Assembly (NCBI GenBank): GCA_016800925.1
Contig: JABCPU010000035.1
Coordinates: 186,001-250,000, forward strand
DNA: 64,000 bases
Reading direction: 5' to 3'
From: Suillus spraguei
Lineage: Eukaryota > Basidiomycota > Agaricomycetes > Boletales > Suillaceae
Below the pieces are notes generated by a model. That model was not told the origin of the DNA. It saw only the letters and a list, made by a program, of their open reading frames with translations, and ran no database searches. This document shows positions 11,096 through 22,228 of this stretch, piece by piece (position 1 is the stretch's first letter; each line of letters begins with the position of its first letter). Made by a program: the position numbers and the translations under genes.

Positions 11096-11376
11096 GCACG
11101 TGTTTAGCGTACGCATATGCTAAACCAGCTGAGTCCGAGAATGAAGTCATGGGAAGTCATGACATCACATGGTATGATGTATCGACGACGTACTAGTTGA
11201 ATCATACAGTCATGTGATGTCTGATGGAAGTGGAAGTGTTCGAGCAATAAGCTCCATATCGCGTGATATATGAGAATAAAAGGGAAAATGAATAGGGGCA
11301 CGTACGACTGTAACATTCCCAGCAGACTGTCTGTGTCTTTTCACTGTTGCTGGTGACGCCACCCCAGTTCATAACA

Positions 11377-11911
11377 AAACTCCAGGATATGTTATCTGTA
11401 CCTGCACAGTTCTCAATTGCTCCTTCTGGCAGCCTTTCTGTTGTTGCATTACTGCTTATAAACCTGCCCACAGTGTTGGAAAACAGCACTTCAGCCACTC
11501 AAATCATCTTTTCGAAACAGTCCCCTTTGCTTCAGCTGCCCACGGACTAATGATACCGTGACTTGGGAGCGCATCAAAATGGCTCAATATAAGACTCCCG
11601 AGGCTGATGAAGAAGCAGAGCCACCTTTCACACATGCCACAGATGTCGAGCTTGATCCTAGTGATGTTTCTGTGGATACTGTTCTACAACACATTGCATT
11701 GGGTGAACCATCTGTCCCTCATGGATATAGCACTGATGAATCAGGTAATTTGCTGGTGGACAACAAGTCAGAGAGCTACGAGCGAGGGGTACTGGATGAC
11801 ATGACAGGGCTTCAGTCTATGGCTGATGGGTCTACGGAGGTTGAGAGTGAGGGTCATGGCAAGTGCAGACATGTTGCGAACACTCAGTACAAAGACTTTT
11901 GGATGCATTAG
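11377..11911 (+). pseudogene. C-terminal coding remnant of the host DNA transposon
   Basis: When the LTR nest is removed at its AAACT duplication, the frame reading VASEA before the nest runs on as KLQDMLSVPAQFSIAPSG after it. The LTR therefore hit a coding region. That frame stops at 11550 (LPTD*). A second acidic frame (11558-11911, rich in D, E, S and T, with VELDPSDVSVDTVLQHIALG) follows. No transposase family signature remains. I read it as the acidic tail of a decayed transposase, but the product is not identified. Confidence 0.4.
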
Positions 11912-12049
11912 ATATTTTTTTTTGTGTTTTTACCACTTGTCACAATTTGGGTTCGACGGCCTCAAAATTGGTGTGACCGTCACAAAAAATAGGTTCGATT
12001 CGCCAGGCGTGTGACGGTGTGACGAACCTAGGTGCGTATCTGGACAGTA

Positions 12050-12904
12050 TTTTCACATTTTTGGCCACCTATACCTCCCCACAATATTCTCACACTCCAT
12101 AGCTCCGCATTTTGGGCCACCTACTGTGGGAATTTTCCCACAATACCAAAAACATCGCCCATTCTGGGAATCTCCACAATATCAATTGTTCCCACACCCT
12201 CCCCACCTTACTGCAGCTTCACCACTACACCACAATAAGCCCCCCCTGTATCTAAGTAGTAGTTTGGTATAAATATGTATAATATAATGTAATAGACCGC
12301 TATTTTTTTGTTTATTTGTATGTCTCCTCCTCCTCCAGGGGCCATTCAAAATAGGTTAGGGTATAGAACACTTTCGCACTTTTGCCCCTTTAACAGGGAA
12401 GTGTTCTAGGATGTTCAGACCATGTTTAAGAGTATATATGAAGAGATTCCCATCTTTATTTGACCCCCTGAAGCGCCCTACATCAATAAATATAGCATAT
12501 ATACAGGAAAATACAAAATATGTTCTCATGTGTTAATTTATAGGTACAGAGCCTTTGAACTGAAAGTGGGACACGCTGATTTTGGATGAGGATGATGACA
12601 TATCAGAGCCTGATGTTGGTTCAGTGGATAGTCACTAAGTACTGTAAGTCTGTATAGTTACAAATATGCTTATATTACATTTTATATTTGAAAGCTGTCG
12701 TTGAGCCAAAGCCGAGCCACGGCTTTGGCCCGGCTTAGGCTCATGGCTCGGCCTGAGGTTTTGCAAAGCCCAAGCCCCCCAAAGCCGAGCCTAAGCCGGG
12801 GCTTTCAGGCCAAGCTGGGCCCGCACATCACTATCCCCAAAGAATGAGAATGAGAATGAGCAGACTACGGTGTGGCAGCAGTAAACACTCATATTGATGG
12901 TGTA
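12050..12904. other. Gene-free spacer with a GC-rich dyad
   Basis: No gene is recognised. A GC-rich block at about 12700-12830 contains GCCGAGCC and its reverse complement GGCTCGGC, plus AGCCGGGC-type words, in both orientations, so it could fold. The short acidic frame at about 12585-12640 and the stretch at 12840-12904 look like the coding tail of the element into which the Plavaka transposon inserted. Confidence 0.4.
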
Positions 12905-13185
12905 CATCAGGAAAACATCGAGTTCCTTAAACACTCCTTATTTGCCTTAATTTGCTCAATAAGGAACTTTTAAGGCTGTTTTTCGTCCTTAAATTAAGGA
13001 GACTAAGGAGATCCATTTCCTTAAACTAAGGAAATAAGGAGGATAAGGAGCGGATAAGGCGGTCAAGGCATGTTATTATTTCAATAGACACAGAATAATC
13101 CAAGTACGCTAAGGCAAAAATAAGGACGTCAACGAGTTCAAGGCGGTCAAGGCGTTCAAGGCGTGCTATGAAAATGACAAAAAAA
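12905..13185. repeat. Left terminal and subterminal repeats of the Plavaka element
   Basis: The 24-bp terminal repeat is followed by about 250 bp dense in CCTTA/TAAGG words and ending in AAGGCGGTCAAGGCG-type repeats. These are probable transposase-binding sites. Confidence 0.8.
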
Positions 13186-13250
13186 TATTAAAAACGGTGT
13201 AGGACAGCAATCGACGAGAGCAGAGATTGAAGTGAAATGATACGAGGCTT

Positions 13251-15570
13251 TCAGATACGGATACGTGTATGTGGATTCACGGGGGTTTCTCCATCGAGAA
13301 TAGTAGACTCGTCCTTGCGGCGAGCACGCTTCATGTACGCCTGAGATCGTTCCACAATTTCTTTGATGCGGTCGAAGGGCAGCTCCTCAATTCGTTCCAT
13401 GTACGCGAGTGTATCAGTCTCCCAATTACCCGCAGAAAAAGCAGTGCCTGTGTTACTCATTTTGTTTGTAGACTGATTGAGAGTCAACGCGATCTTGTGT
13501 TTCCCGTGGTCCGAAGTATCTTCCACAATCAGGTCGTCACGAGCTAAAATAAGTGCACGCTCGGCCTGCAAATGAAAGTTAGCAAGTTTTGTAAAGGCGC
13601 TGCAAAACTCACGGCTGCAGTGGTCAGTGCAAGGGCCATTTGATATCCAGGTAAGCCGAAGTCGAGTGAGTCAATTATCTGGCATCCTTGGGTGGCATTG
13701 AGTTGAACAGCGAAGATGCACAAGATGAATTCCGATAAAAAAGCTCCAGGTGAGTCTTCGTTATCTGGATCTTCATATACAAAGCGTGAATCTTCAAGTT
13801 GATACTCGGCATAGTCTTTGCGTGCCTCCTTGGTCTTGAATTCATCTGTGGAGGCGAAAAACACCATGAGAATTGTGATAGCGGTGGAACCGAAGTTGCC
13901 TCTCCATTCAGAGATCCTTTGGCATACCTGCCAACATAGTTGTCAGCTAGAAGTACCAGAATACAATTTACTTACGACGTTGAAGGCGAGATTACAGCCA
14001 TCATCATTCCTAAAGTCTCCAGGCTGCTTACACACCGCCATGAATATATCCTCGAGAACGTCTGAGAGTTTCTCATCGGGGATGGTCCATGGATAGCTGT
14101 TGTTGCCGACCCAGTACATGACCGTTGGAATAAATATGGAACGAAAGCTGAGATTCTGAACAGCGCTGGGCAAGTGAGAATTCTTTGGCTTTTCTTTCTT
14201 CAGATTGAGTATCATACATGGTGCACGTCCATTTCCGGTTTTGATGAACTTGGATGTTGGACCATCCATCATGGTATCCATGACGCTAACTGACATCTGC
14301 ATAGGAATTTGTCAGCGTTGTCAGGCGACCTGAGCAAATTCTCCATACAGAGCTTGTGAGTCGACTGCTTGAGACCTATAAATCCATGATAGTGGTGAGC
14401 GATTCATCTATCTCACAGGACCACCAGTACTTACCTCAATAATGTCGCCCTGCTGATCCGTCATCTCAACATCCTCATCCTCATCCTCAGCCGCACCCTC
14501 ATCCTTGTCCGGAATATATTCGTCGGCATCGTCTTCTTCCATTTCACGCGGCTCTTCGGGTTCGAGGTCATCCAACGAGGTCGTGGACAAGGTACGCTTC
14601 CGTCCCCTCATGGCATCATCAATAGTCTCAATCATATGCATGACACCCTGCATTGATTTTAGCATTCCCCATTCACAATCATGAAGTCACTCACCTGACT
14701 ACCCCGACTCACAGTTACGCTCTCATCATGATCTTCAGGTAGGTTTTCGTCTTCGGATATGTCCGCATCCCTGCTTGCAATCACTAAAAACTGTTAGCAA
14801 TGTGTGCAGACATGAAACTGAACCTACCACTGGCACGTGCACTTGGTGGCGCAGATGGCTTCCGTTGGGACTTCGATGCCACGCTTTTAGCCCACTTCCC
14901 CACTTCCACCTCCTCTGTCGATATGGCGTGTTCAGATCCCCTACATTGCAGTGAGTGAAATATGTCGAAGTAATAAAGAGTCAGCTCTGATAAGAGTAAC
15001 ATCGCAGTTAAGACGAACTTACAACGACCTTCGATTTTTCCCACTGTCACTGCCCCTGCCCACGCTTAGTACAACGCACGTTGTAGATGATGTACCATTG
15101 TTGGACACCTTTCGATTGGCGTTGACACCATCCTTGAAGGTGAGTTTCAAGCCTGGATATTTCTTCTTCGGGGCATCAGTGCTTTTGGACACTGATTTTG
15201 CCCCAACAGCTGTATCAATGTCAAAGAACTGGTAAGTCTTGCAACAGCATTGTATTGTGTAAGGCTTACGCATATTGTTGGGGTTTGCAGTTGGCGCTGC
15301 CTTGGTCACTGGGCGCAGCTTAGGCTTTGGTCTGACAAGGCGTCCTGGGCCAGCACGTTGAGCCGTCTGCTCAACAGCCATAGCATCTTCCATTGCAGCG
15401 ACCTTCTTTTGAGCATCTTCTAAGGCGGTTGCCTTGGCTGATTTCTCTGCTGACGCCTTTTTTCTTTCAGCTGCAAGTACATCCTTTGGACGTGCTACGC
15501 GACTCGCTTCAAGAACTATCTGTCCAGGATGTTTGTTAGCATTCCCTGGGCGCGTTGCAGGTCGAGCCAT
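13251..15570 (-). CDS. Plavaka-associated companion protein
   Basis: The start at 15570 gives MARPATRPGNANKHPGQIVL, followed by an Ala/Lys/Glu-rich coiled coil and a basic RPKPKLRPVTKA stretch. Several exons follow: an acidic segment (14408-14665), a conserved domain with SFRSIFIPTVMYWVGNNSYP and WTIPDEKLSDVLEDIF (13943-14302), then LSEFILCIFAVQLNATQG and a C-terminal helical region ending at TGA 13251-13253. From memory, proteins of this build accompany Plavaka-type transposases in Agaricomycete genomes. Their function is not known. The gene is divergent from the transposase, sharing a ~215-bp promoter interval. Exon borders are approximate and I did not resolve every junction. Confidence 0.75.
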
Positions 15571-15784
15571 GGTGAGATCTAGGACAAGCTGTTGGAGGAA
15601 TGCTGGTAGCAAGGTGTTGAAAGAATATGGATGCTAGCAAAAGGTGGCAACGAATGGGTGAAGTTATATTTTTTCGATTGAGCATGTCATAATTTCTGAT
15701 TCACACACTTAGTATTAGTCTAGTCTGCATTCTACATATTCTGCTCCCTGGTATCCATCTCACTGCGACTACCCACTGTCCAAC

Positions 15785-18700
15785 ATGGCCCCAGCTGTCA
15801 CCAGGCTCGTTTGTCGGTTTCCAAACTGCAATCGGGTCTTCAAAAACAAGTCTGGCCTCACTCAGCACACACATGCGAAGCATGGTACCCCACAAATATA
15901 AAACCTCAATCGCACAGCTCCGCTCGCAGGTCCCGGATTTATACCTCCACGGAGTCGTTCTCCCACTCCGGCAGGTGTTATCGATGACAATATTTATGAT
16001 GACCCGGCTGGCGACCAGGGTTTTGTACCTGAGGAAGGTACTTGGGCGGATATGGGGCGCTTATTGCGTACTTTCCATCCGCACCTCACAGGTGGGCGTT
16101 TTTAAGGAGTTCATATTACTGTTACTCATTTTTTGTCTTAGGACTCAAATGCGATGCTAATGGGGCATTTATTGACCAGGATGCACCCCCGCCACCTCAC
16201 ACGGATGCCCCCCCAACCAATTGGACGCCTTATGACAATCGTGTTGAATTTGAGACGGCGGAATTCTTATTCACGCGCAATCAAATGTCTGCAAGGCAGA
16301 TTGATACACTTCTCGACTTGTGGGCCGCGACTCTCATAAAGCACAATGACACCCCCCCATTTGCAAACCATAGGGACATGTATGCTACAATTGATGCAAC
16401 ACCACTCGGCGATACTCCTTGGAAGAGCTTTACGTTGTGCTACAACGGAGCCAAACCCGAACAAGACGTACCGCCGTGGATGGATGGACAATATGATGTC
16501 TGGTATAGAGATCCATTGGAGATGACGCGCGGCATTTTGGCAAACTGTGATTTTGATGGAGGAATCGAGTATTCACCCTACCGCGATTATACTACCGAGG
16601 ACAAACGATATTGGAAGAACTTTATGTCTGGTGACTGGGCGTGGAATCAGGCAGTACGTCTCTTTCATATTTACATTTTTGGCATACTAACAATCATCTC
16701 AAGGATGTTATCGCTCAAAATGAGGAGAATCATGGTTCGACATTTGTACCATTGATTATCGGCAGTGATAAGACTGTTGTTTCTGTCGCTACTGGTCAGA
16801 CCGAATACCACCCACTCTATCTCTCAATCAGGAACATTCACAATAGCGTACAACGGGCACATCGCAATGGTGTTGTGCTCATTGGATTTCTTGCGATACC
16901 GAAATGTAGGTGCTTGTTATTCTCAATGAATCACTGTATCATAACCTTCATTTGTCTAGCTACGAAGGAACATAATGACGACATCAAATACAGAAATTTT
17001 CGACGGCAGCTATTCCAGCGCTCCCTTGCGAAGATTTTCGAGTCTGTGAAACCTTTCATGGAAAATTTCGATGTCACACGCTTTCCGGATGGCCACTATC
17101 GACGAACGGTGTACAGCTTGGGCCCTTACATAGCAGACTATCCAGAACAGATACTTCTCTCTGGCATCATGCAAAACTGGTGTCCACGGTGCGTCATCAA
17201 ACTTTGTTTTGCTTTTTAATGACTTATTTATTATCAAAATAGGTGTCTAGGAAATAGGAAGGACCTTGACGGCACTCAACCATGTCTCCATCGACGCAAA
17301 GCACATACCGAGTTGCTCATCGAACAACTCACATACAAACAGGCTTGGGAACAGTATGGCATCATTGCCGATCTTGTTGTAAGTTGCTCGCTGAAACTCG
17401 CTAGGTCCAATCTCACCTTTTTGCTTTTCTAGCCATTTACAAATGACTTTCCTCGAGCAGACATCCACGAGCTCCTATCTCCGGATATCTTGCATCAAAT
17501 AATCAAGGGAACTTTCAAGGATCATCTGGTTGATTGGGTGGGAGAGTATCTTCTGGTCACACACGGTACCCGTCATGCGGCTGAGATAATGGATGACATT
17601 GACCGCAGGTACGCAAATCTATGATGTTTTGCTGATAACTACTAATAACATACAGGATAGCAGCAGTTGCCCCATTCGCTGGGTTGCGACGCTTTCCTGA
17701 TGGGCGAGGTTTTCAGCAGTGGACGGGTGACGACTCAAAGGCATTAATGAAGGTATGCTGTGTATTCCGTTCCAAACAACATGTGAGCTGACTCGTATTT
17801 AGGTCTATCTAGCTGCAATTGAAGGTCATGTTCCTCAAGATGTGGTGTGCACATTCAGTGCATTTCTAGAATTTTGCTACATTGTGAGGCGCGAGGCTCT
17901 CACTGAAGATGACCTCGTAAAACTACAAGATGCCCTCGACCGCTTTCACCAATATCGGGAGATCTTCAAGACAACCGGTGTGGTCTCGACATTCTCCCTT
18001 CTGCGTCAACACTCCCTGTGCCACTACATAGTACTGATTTGACTTTTCGGCGCACCCAATGGCCTTTGCTCTTCAATTACTGAGTCCAAGCACATCAAGG
18101 CAGTTAAAGAACCTTGGCGCCAATCTAGCAGGTTTAATGCACTCGGACAAATGCTACTAACAAATCAACGCCTCGACAAACTTGCAGCCGCTCGCGTAGA
18201 TTTTGAGGCATGTGGTATGCTTCATGGCTCTTGTCTGTCCAATGCTTTGGGAGAACTCAGGAGACGTACGTGATCTTTCGCTGACGATGTAGCCCTTCTC
18301 ATATCCCCAATAGGTCAGAATATTCCTGCAGACGACGACTTAGAACCGGATGACGACGCGGAGGCTAATATGGCGCAAGAAGGCCATCATGGGCGACTGC
18401 GTATCCACGAGCCTCAAAATCAATCCATTGAAGTGGATGCTGGTGAGATTATTGATGGACCGACTGTAGAGTCCCATGTTGAGCTTGCATTAACTCCTCA
18501 TATGTTAAACATTTTGCTCCTGGACCCTTTCTGACAATGAATAGGTTGTGCACAAAATGTTCATGCACTCAGCCTCGAACTCGACCTTCCACACCTCCCA
18601 TTTATGATTCAGGAATTCATACATGATCAACACTATTCAGACGATCCCAACCCTCCTGAGTTTGATCCGGCAACAGCGCAAGTATTCCTAGGGAAACTCA

Positions 18701-19194
18701 CCCTCTTTAATTCTGCTGCAGCCTCGTTCCATGCACCCAGTGATCTGAGTGGTACGGGAGGTATGCGTTGCGAGCACATCAGGGCAACACCATCGTGGCG
18801 CACTGGCGAACCAAGGCATGACTGTATCTTCATCAACATGGGTGTTGACTTCGACTCTCCCATGAATGGACTCGCAGTTGCGCGAGTCCTTTGCTTTTTC
18901 TCATTTAACTATCGGACCTCATACTATCCCTGCGCCATAGTTCATTGGTATTCTTATGTTCACAAAGAACGCGATCCCGACACAGGCATGTATGTCGTCG
19001 CGCCGACGACAACTGGTGACGATGTCCCAGACGTCTCAATTATTCACATTGATTGTATCTTTCGCGCTGCCCATCTCATTCCAGTCTATGGCCCAGACTT
19101 TATCCCAAAAATAAGTCCACACGACTCATACGACATGTTCAACTCCTACTATGTCAACAGATATGCCGATCACCACGCTTTTGAAATAGCGTGA
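15785..19194 (+). CDS. Plavaka transposase, intron-rich, one nonsense codon
   Basis: ATG 15785 begins a zinc finger, CRFPNCNRVFKN...QHTHAKH (C-x4-C-x12-H-x4-H). A 48-bp intron (about 15881-15928) restores the frame into an Asp-rich linker. Later exons contain the Plavaka core: CDFDGGIEYSPYRDYT, FMSGDWAWNQA, FVPLIIGSDKTVVSVATGQ, YLSIRNIHNSVQRAHRNGVV. They continue with YSLGPYIADYPEQILLSGI and FLEFCYIVRREALTEDD. The C-terminus is YYVNRYADHHAFEIA. Introns are about 50 bp with GT-AG ends. A TGA at 18040-18042 interrupts the conserved VLI*LFGAPNGLCSSITESK block, where related proteins have Arg, so it looks like CGA to TGA. Apart from that stop the gene looks nearly intact. It would bind the terminal repeats and move the element. 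Confidence 0.9.
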
Positions 19195-19408
19195 TTGTGG
19201 TACGTCCTTGCCTCTCATTTTGTCGTCCTTTTGCTAATTAAATACCCTACAGACCCATCTAGATGACAGAATACAATGCGATGCTCGACAACCGCCGCCC
19301 CTACAACAACCCACATTTCCCCACGCAGGTAGGCTCCAAGACCATATCATCTTCATATGGGTTGTGCGGCTTTCCTGGCCTGCCGCCTTCAACCTCGCTG
19401 TTGGGTAC

Positions 19409-20096
19409 AACGTGAAGCAGATGGTCACAGCTGGTTCCAAGGGTTCATACATCAACATCTCACAAATGTCTATCTGTGTTGGGCAGCAAAGTGTTGAAGG
19501 TCGTCGAATCCCATTCAGGTTCTGTCATCGTACTCTTCCCCATTTCACCAAGGACGACTTCAGCCTGGAGGCATGTGGCTTCATCAAGAACTCATATCTA
19601 CGAGGGTTGATGCCACAGGAGTTTTTCTTCCATGCCATGGCTGGAAGAGAAGGTCTTATTGATATGGCCGTCAAGAAGGCAGAGACTGGTATCATTATGC
19701 GAGATTCAAAAACAGGTAAAGCATTGCAATTGCGTGATTTCACATGAAATGCATCTTCTTGGACAGGTCGTCTCGTCAAGGCATTGGAGGACGTGATGGT
19801 ACACTATGATGGCACTGTTCGCAACTCGCTTGGAGACCTCATCCAGTTCGTGTATGGTGAAGACGGTATGGACGGTGCGTTCATCAAACGTCAGAAGATT
19901 GAGACGTTTGGCCTTGACAATAAAGCCTTTGAGCACAACTATCGCATTGATGTCACAGATTCTTGCCTAATACCCTCCAGATTGGCGTTGATGATAGCTC
20001 TCTGGAGCTGCAGATGAAGTTGGACGAAGAATACAACGAGCTTTTGAACAACCGCCATCTTCTATGACAATTCATATTTCCCCAGGCAGACGGCCT
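19409..20096 (+). pseudogene. RPB1: Captured fragment of RNA polymerase II largest subunit (RPB1)
   Basis: The frame [20 protein letters not shown]...[20 protein letters not shown]...LPHFTKDDF...[20 protein letters not shown]...[20 protein letters not shown] is unmistakable RPB1. It covers the funnel/bridge-helix region, roughly residues 740-945 of the yeast protein. A short intron (about 19715-19769, GT-AG) is retained, so the capture was from genomic DNA, not cDNA. The fragment goes on to [19 protein letters not shown] and NNRHLL*QFIFPQADG, with a TGA where Arg is expected. Conserved residues are changed ([22 protein letters not shown]). There is no RPB1 start or active-site domain. It is a non-functional passenger inside the Plavaka element. 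Confidence 0.93.
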
Positions 20097-20500
20097 TAAT
20101 CCTCACTATTATACACTCGTACAAAACTCACTCTACGCTCAAGCCACACGTTCTGTCTCGATTCCTGCTCAAATGATAGGTAAGTTCTCATCAAATTTGA
20201 GATGTACTCGCACTCACCATGGTCTACAGTCACTCGAGGCTCGAGCAACGCGCTCTGTTTCGATTCCTTCAAAAACAGCCCCCTGCCCTCTTCAAGAACT
20301 TGAAGCACAATAATCCCTCTCCCACTCTCGCCTTCATCTCGTTTGCTCTCGCCTCTGCTTCTTCTGCTCTCGCCTCCGCTTCTTCTGCCCTTGCCTCAGC
20401 TCTGATTGCAGCCTCCGCCCGGACAGCCACATCTCCCCACTTGCACGTCTTTTGTTGCAGTTGCACGCGAGATCTTGGAGCCATCTGATTCACTAGCACC
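20097..20500 (-). other. Shuffled low-complexity segment with an Ala/Glu/Arg-repeat frame
   Basis: On the minus strand a short frame (20269-20499) encodes repeated RAEEAEARAEEAEARANE. This would be a charged coiled coil similar in character to the companion gene's N-terminal region. Two nearby stretches (about 20136-20166 and 20236-20266) share the words CGATTCCT and CTCTGTTTCGATTCC, which suggests internal duplication. I cannot assign a function. It may be a second, partial companion gene or simple-sequence expansion. Confidence 0.35.
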
Positions 20501-20891
20501 TGGTAAGCAATGTTTGACGCGACAATTATCGATTAAAACTTACTATGATGTTTTTTTCTTAGATTTTGTAGATTTCTGTGATTGATGTGTAGATGACGAG
20601 CGAGTTGTTGTCGGCGTGTTGTGCGTCTATCAGTGCTTATTGAAGTAAGCACTAACATAATACATAACATGTTTTTTTTTTGGCGCTCAGCAGGCGCCTT
20701 ATTTTACTTATTTTACTTTCAAAAATACAACTGCCTTTGATGCCTTAACCGCCTTGAAATGACTTCACTCCTTAAAATACATTTCGCTAAGGAACACACT
20801 AGTTCCTTATTCTCCTTAGCAGCCTTAGAATTAAATTTAAGGAACTTTAAGTAAGCTAAGGACCGAAAAGGAACTCGATGTTTTCCTGATG
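20501..20891. repeat. Right end of the Plavaka element
   Basis: About 220 bp of gene-free DNA with a small hairpin (AGTGCTTATTGAAGTAAGCACT near 20630, arms AGTGCTTA/TAAGCACT) leads into the right subterminal CCTTA/TAAGG array (20725-20867) and the 24-bp terminal repeat (20868-20891). Confidence 0.75.
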
Positions 20892-20893
20892 TA

Positions 20894-21178
20894 TTGCAGC
20901 TGCAATCAAAGACATTGGGACAGAACAGCATCCAGTCTGCTGAAGAACCAGCTTCAAACTTGGACACACCACTGGATGAGGATGACTACGAACCATACCA
21001 TATCAGTGACTTCGGTGCCCCCAGTGAATTGCTACCCTCCACATCCACTCCAGCTGCTATTACTGCCACTGATTCCTTGATGACTAATCATGTTTCTGCC
21101 TCAGTTTCTGGTGCCACACACAAGGACCTTGGTTCCGGCCTTCCACAGGGTCTGCAGGTGTTTCGCAGCACTTCATGA
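20894..21178 (+). pseudogene. C-terminal remnant of the gene hit by the Plavaka element
   Basis: Joined across the TA target to the frame before 12903 (AAVNTHIDGV), this frame reads LQLQSKTLGQNSIQSAEEP, then an acidic tail with NLDTPLDEDDYEPYHISDFG, and stops at 21176-21178. The composition (acidic, Ser/Thr/Pro-rich tail) resembles C-termini of fungal transposases and is similar in style to 11558-11911. The product is not identified. Confidence 0.4.
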
Positions 21179-21587
21179 TTCTTATCATCCCGCTCAGGAT
21201 TCAACATGCTCGTCAAACCAAAGCACAACCCTTGGGACAGGAAATAAACTACTAATCGATTTTCATTCATTTTCCTCATTTTACAATAGTAACCTCATTC
21301 ACTTGGAACTCATTTACACACAATCAGCTAATCCTAGACTGTCTTTACCCAATAGTTTATTTTGCCTTTGACTCTATGAAAATCTATAGTGCTACCTGGG
21401 TCCTACATGCGATTTTTTCCGCTTCTGTGCGCGCGATTTGTGTGTGCGTGCATGAAAGTTGTGCATGCACATGATTTATTTATTGTCCATTTGGCCCACC
21501 ATAGTGGGCGCGTCTTTTCTCATGACAATGGTGGACACGACACATTGCTGCGCACTCAAACCACTCACTGCTCAGACACTTCTACGA

Positions 21588-22228
21588 TGGCAAGAGCCCT
21601 TGTTTGGTGCGCCTGTAGCCGTTGCTCTTTAACTGACCGTGGTCAACTCCAACAGTTAAGACTTATTCGCCAAAGGCATCTAGACGCTGACCGGCGCCAA
21701 CACGAGCATCTGCGCATGCGGGAGACAGATGAGCAGCGGGGCTCCCCCATCCCTGCATCACCCAGGAACACACCATCCCCCGAATTAGCTGGATTGCACC
21801 CAGGCCCAGCTATCAACGACTATGTGCAAGAACCTCAGCATGATGTCGAGATCGGGTACCGGATGGAAGTAGAAGATCAATACGACGGCAACGATGACGA
21901 CGACGCAAACAATTGGGAAGGTGTCATTTACGAAAGGGAAGGTGATGGGCATGTCAGCTCGGATGATGAAGAAAACGCTTATCGGGTATACCTGCCCCAA
22001 GAAGATGCTGTCGAGAAGGAAGATGGTGATGAAAATAACGGACATTCTGATGAGGAGCGAGATCTTGATGAGGGTGCGGACAGGCCGTTACTGCTAGTAA
22101 GGTCAAGTGGTAACGGCCTTGTCGGCATTTACCTCACTCTTTCTAGTGCTTATTCTTATTGCTATTGCTGCGGCAATTACATCCGAGTCTTAAACATAGC
22201 TCTACAATTCCAAGGTTCAGTTCTATGA
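21588..22228 (+). pseudogene. N-terminal remnant of a Tnp2-like (CACTA) transposase, left copy
   Basis: ATG 21588 gives MARALVWCACSRCSLTDRGQ, a Cys-rich start (CxCxxC), followed by RQRHLDADRRQHEHLRM and a very acidic region. This resembles the N-terminus of fungal Tnp2-family transposases, which begin with a CxCxxC and an H/R-rich helix. The catalytic Tnp2 domain is absent, so it is a truncated remnant of about 210 residues. The assignment rests on the N-terminal pattern alone. Confidence 0.4.

Larger units (their letters stand above)
1427..11315 (-). mobile_element. Inverted solo LTR of the same family, split by the full-length element
   Basis: Read on the minus strand, this LTR occupies 11315-11101 and then 1847-1427 (636 bp). 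It starts TGTTACAGTCGTACG and ends CAGTTCGTAACA. The 5-bp duplication TTCCC lies at 1422-1426 and 11316-11320, inside the outer solo LTR. It is about 75 bp longer than the outer copy. Its terminal TTCGTAACA keeps an intact CpG that is mutated differently in each LTR of the inner element, so it is useful as an ancestral reference. Confidence 0.88.
922..11376 (+). mobile_element. Outer solo LTR (gypsy family), split by nested insertions
   Basis: This LTR occupies 922-1426 and 11321-11376 (561 bp in total). It begins TGTTACAGTCG and ends TTCATAACA. It is flanked by the 5-bp duplication AAACT (917-921 and 11377-11381), so it integrated once and later lost its internal region by LTR-LTR recombination. 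It keeps the TATA-like CTATATAAG and the downstream ACTTTAATCTT seen in the full-length element nested inside. It inserted into the reading frame of the DNA-transposon relic. Confidence 0.88.
520..12049. mobile_element. TA-flanked DNA-transposon relic containing the LTR nest
   Basis: The left end starts CTGTCGAGATACACACCTAG after a TA at 520-521. The right end is its reverse complement, with two mismatches over about 25 bp, followed by TA at 12048-12049. Inside both ends the words GGTTCG and TGTGAC recur, as expected of subterminal transposase-binding repeats. Without the LTR nest the relic is only about 1.1 kb, so it is either non-autonomous or a deletion derivative. An open frame crosses the LTR insertion point (see 11377-11911). 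The TA duplication would fit Tc1/mariner or Mirage-like elements. No transposase motif is recognisable, so the superfamily stays open. Confidence 0.6.
12905..20891. mobile_element. Complete Plavaka (CACTA/CMC-type) DNA transposon
   Basis: Identical 24-bp terminal inverted repeats (start CATCAGGAAAACATCGAGTT) lie at 12905-12928 and 20868-20891. They are flanked by TA at 12903-12904 and 20892-20893. TA duplications occur in some CMC elements (Mirage-type). Inside are a minus-strand companion gene, a plus-strand Plavaka transposase in divergent arrangement, and a captured fragment of the host RPB1 gene before the right end. Precise removal rejoins an open frame across the site (THIDGV to LQLQSKTLG), which supports these exact ends. 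Confidence 0.9.

Noticed and set aside
15873..16160. Separate small gene before the transposase core
   Set aside because: It is an alternative frame of the second transposase exon. The zinc-finger exon splices across 15881-15928 into the correct frame.
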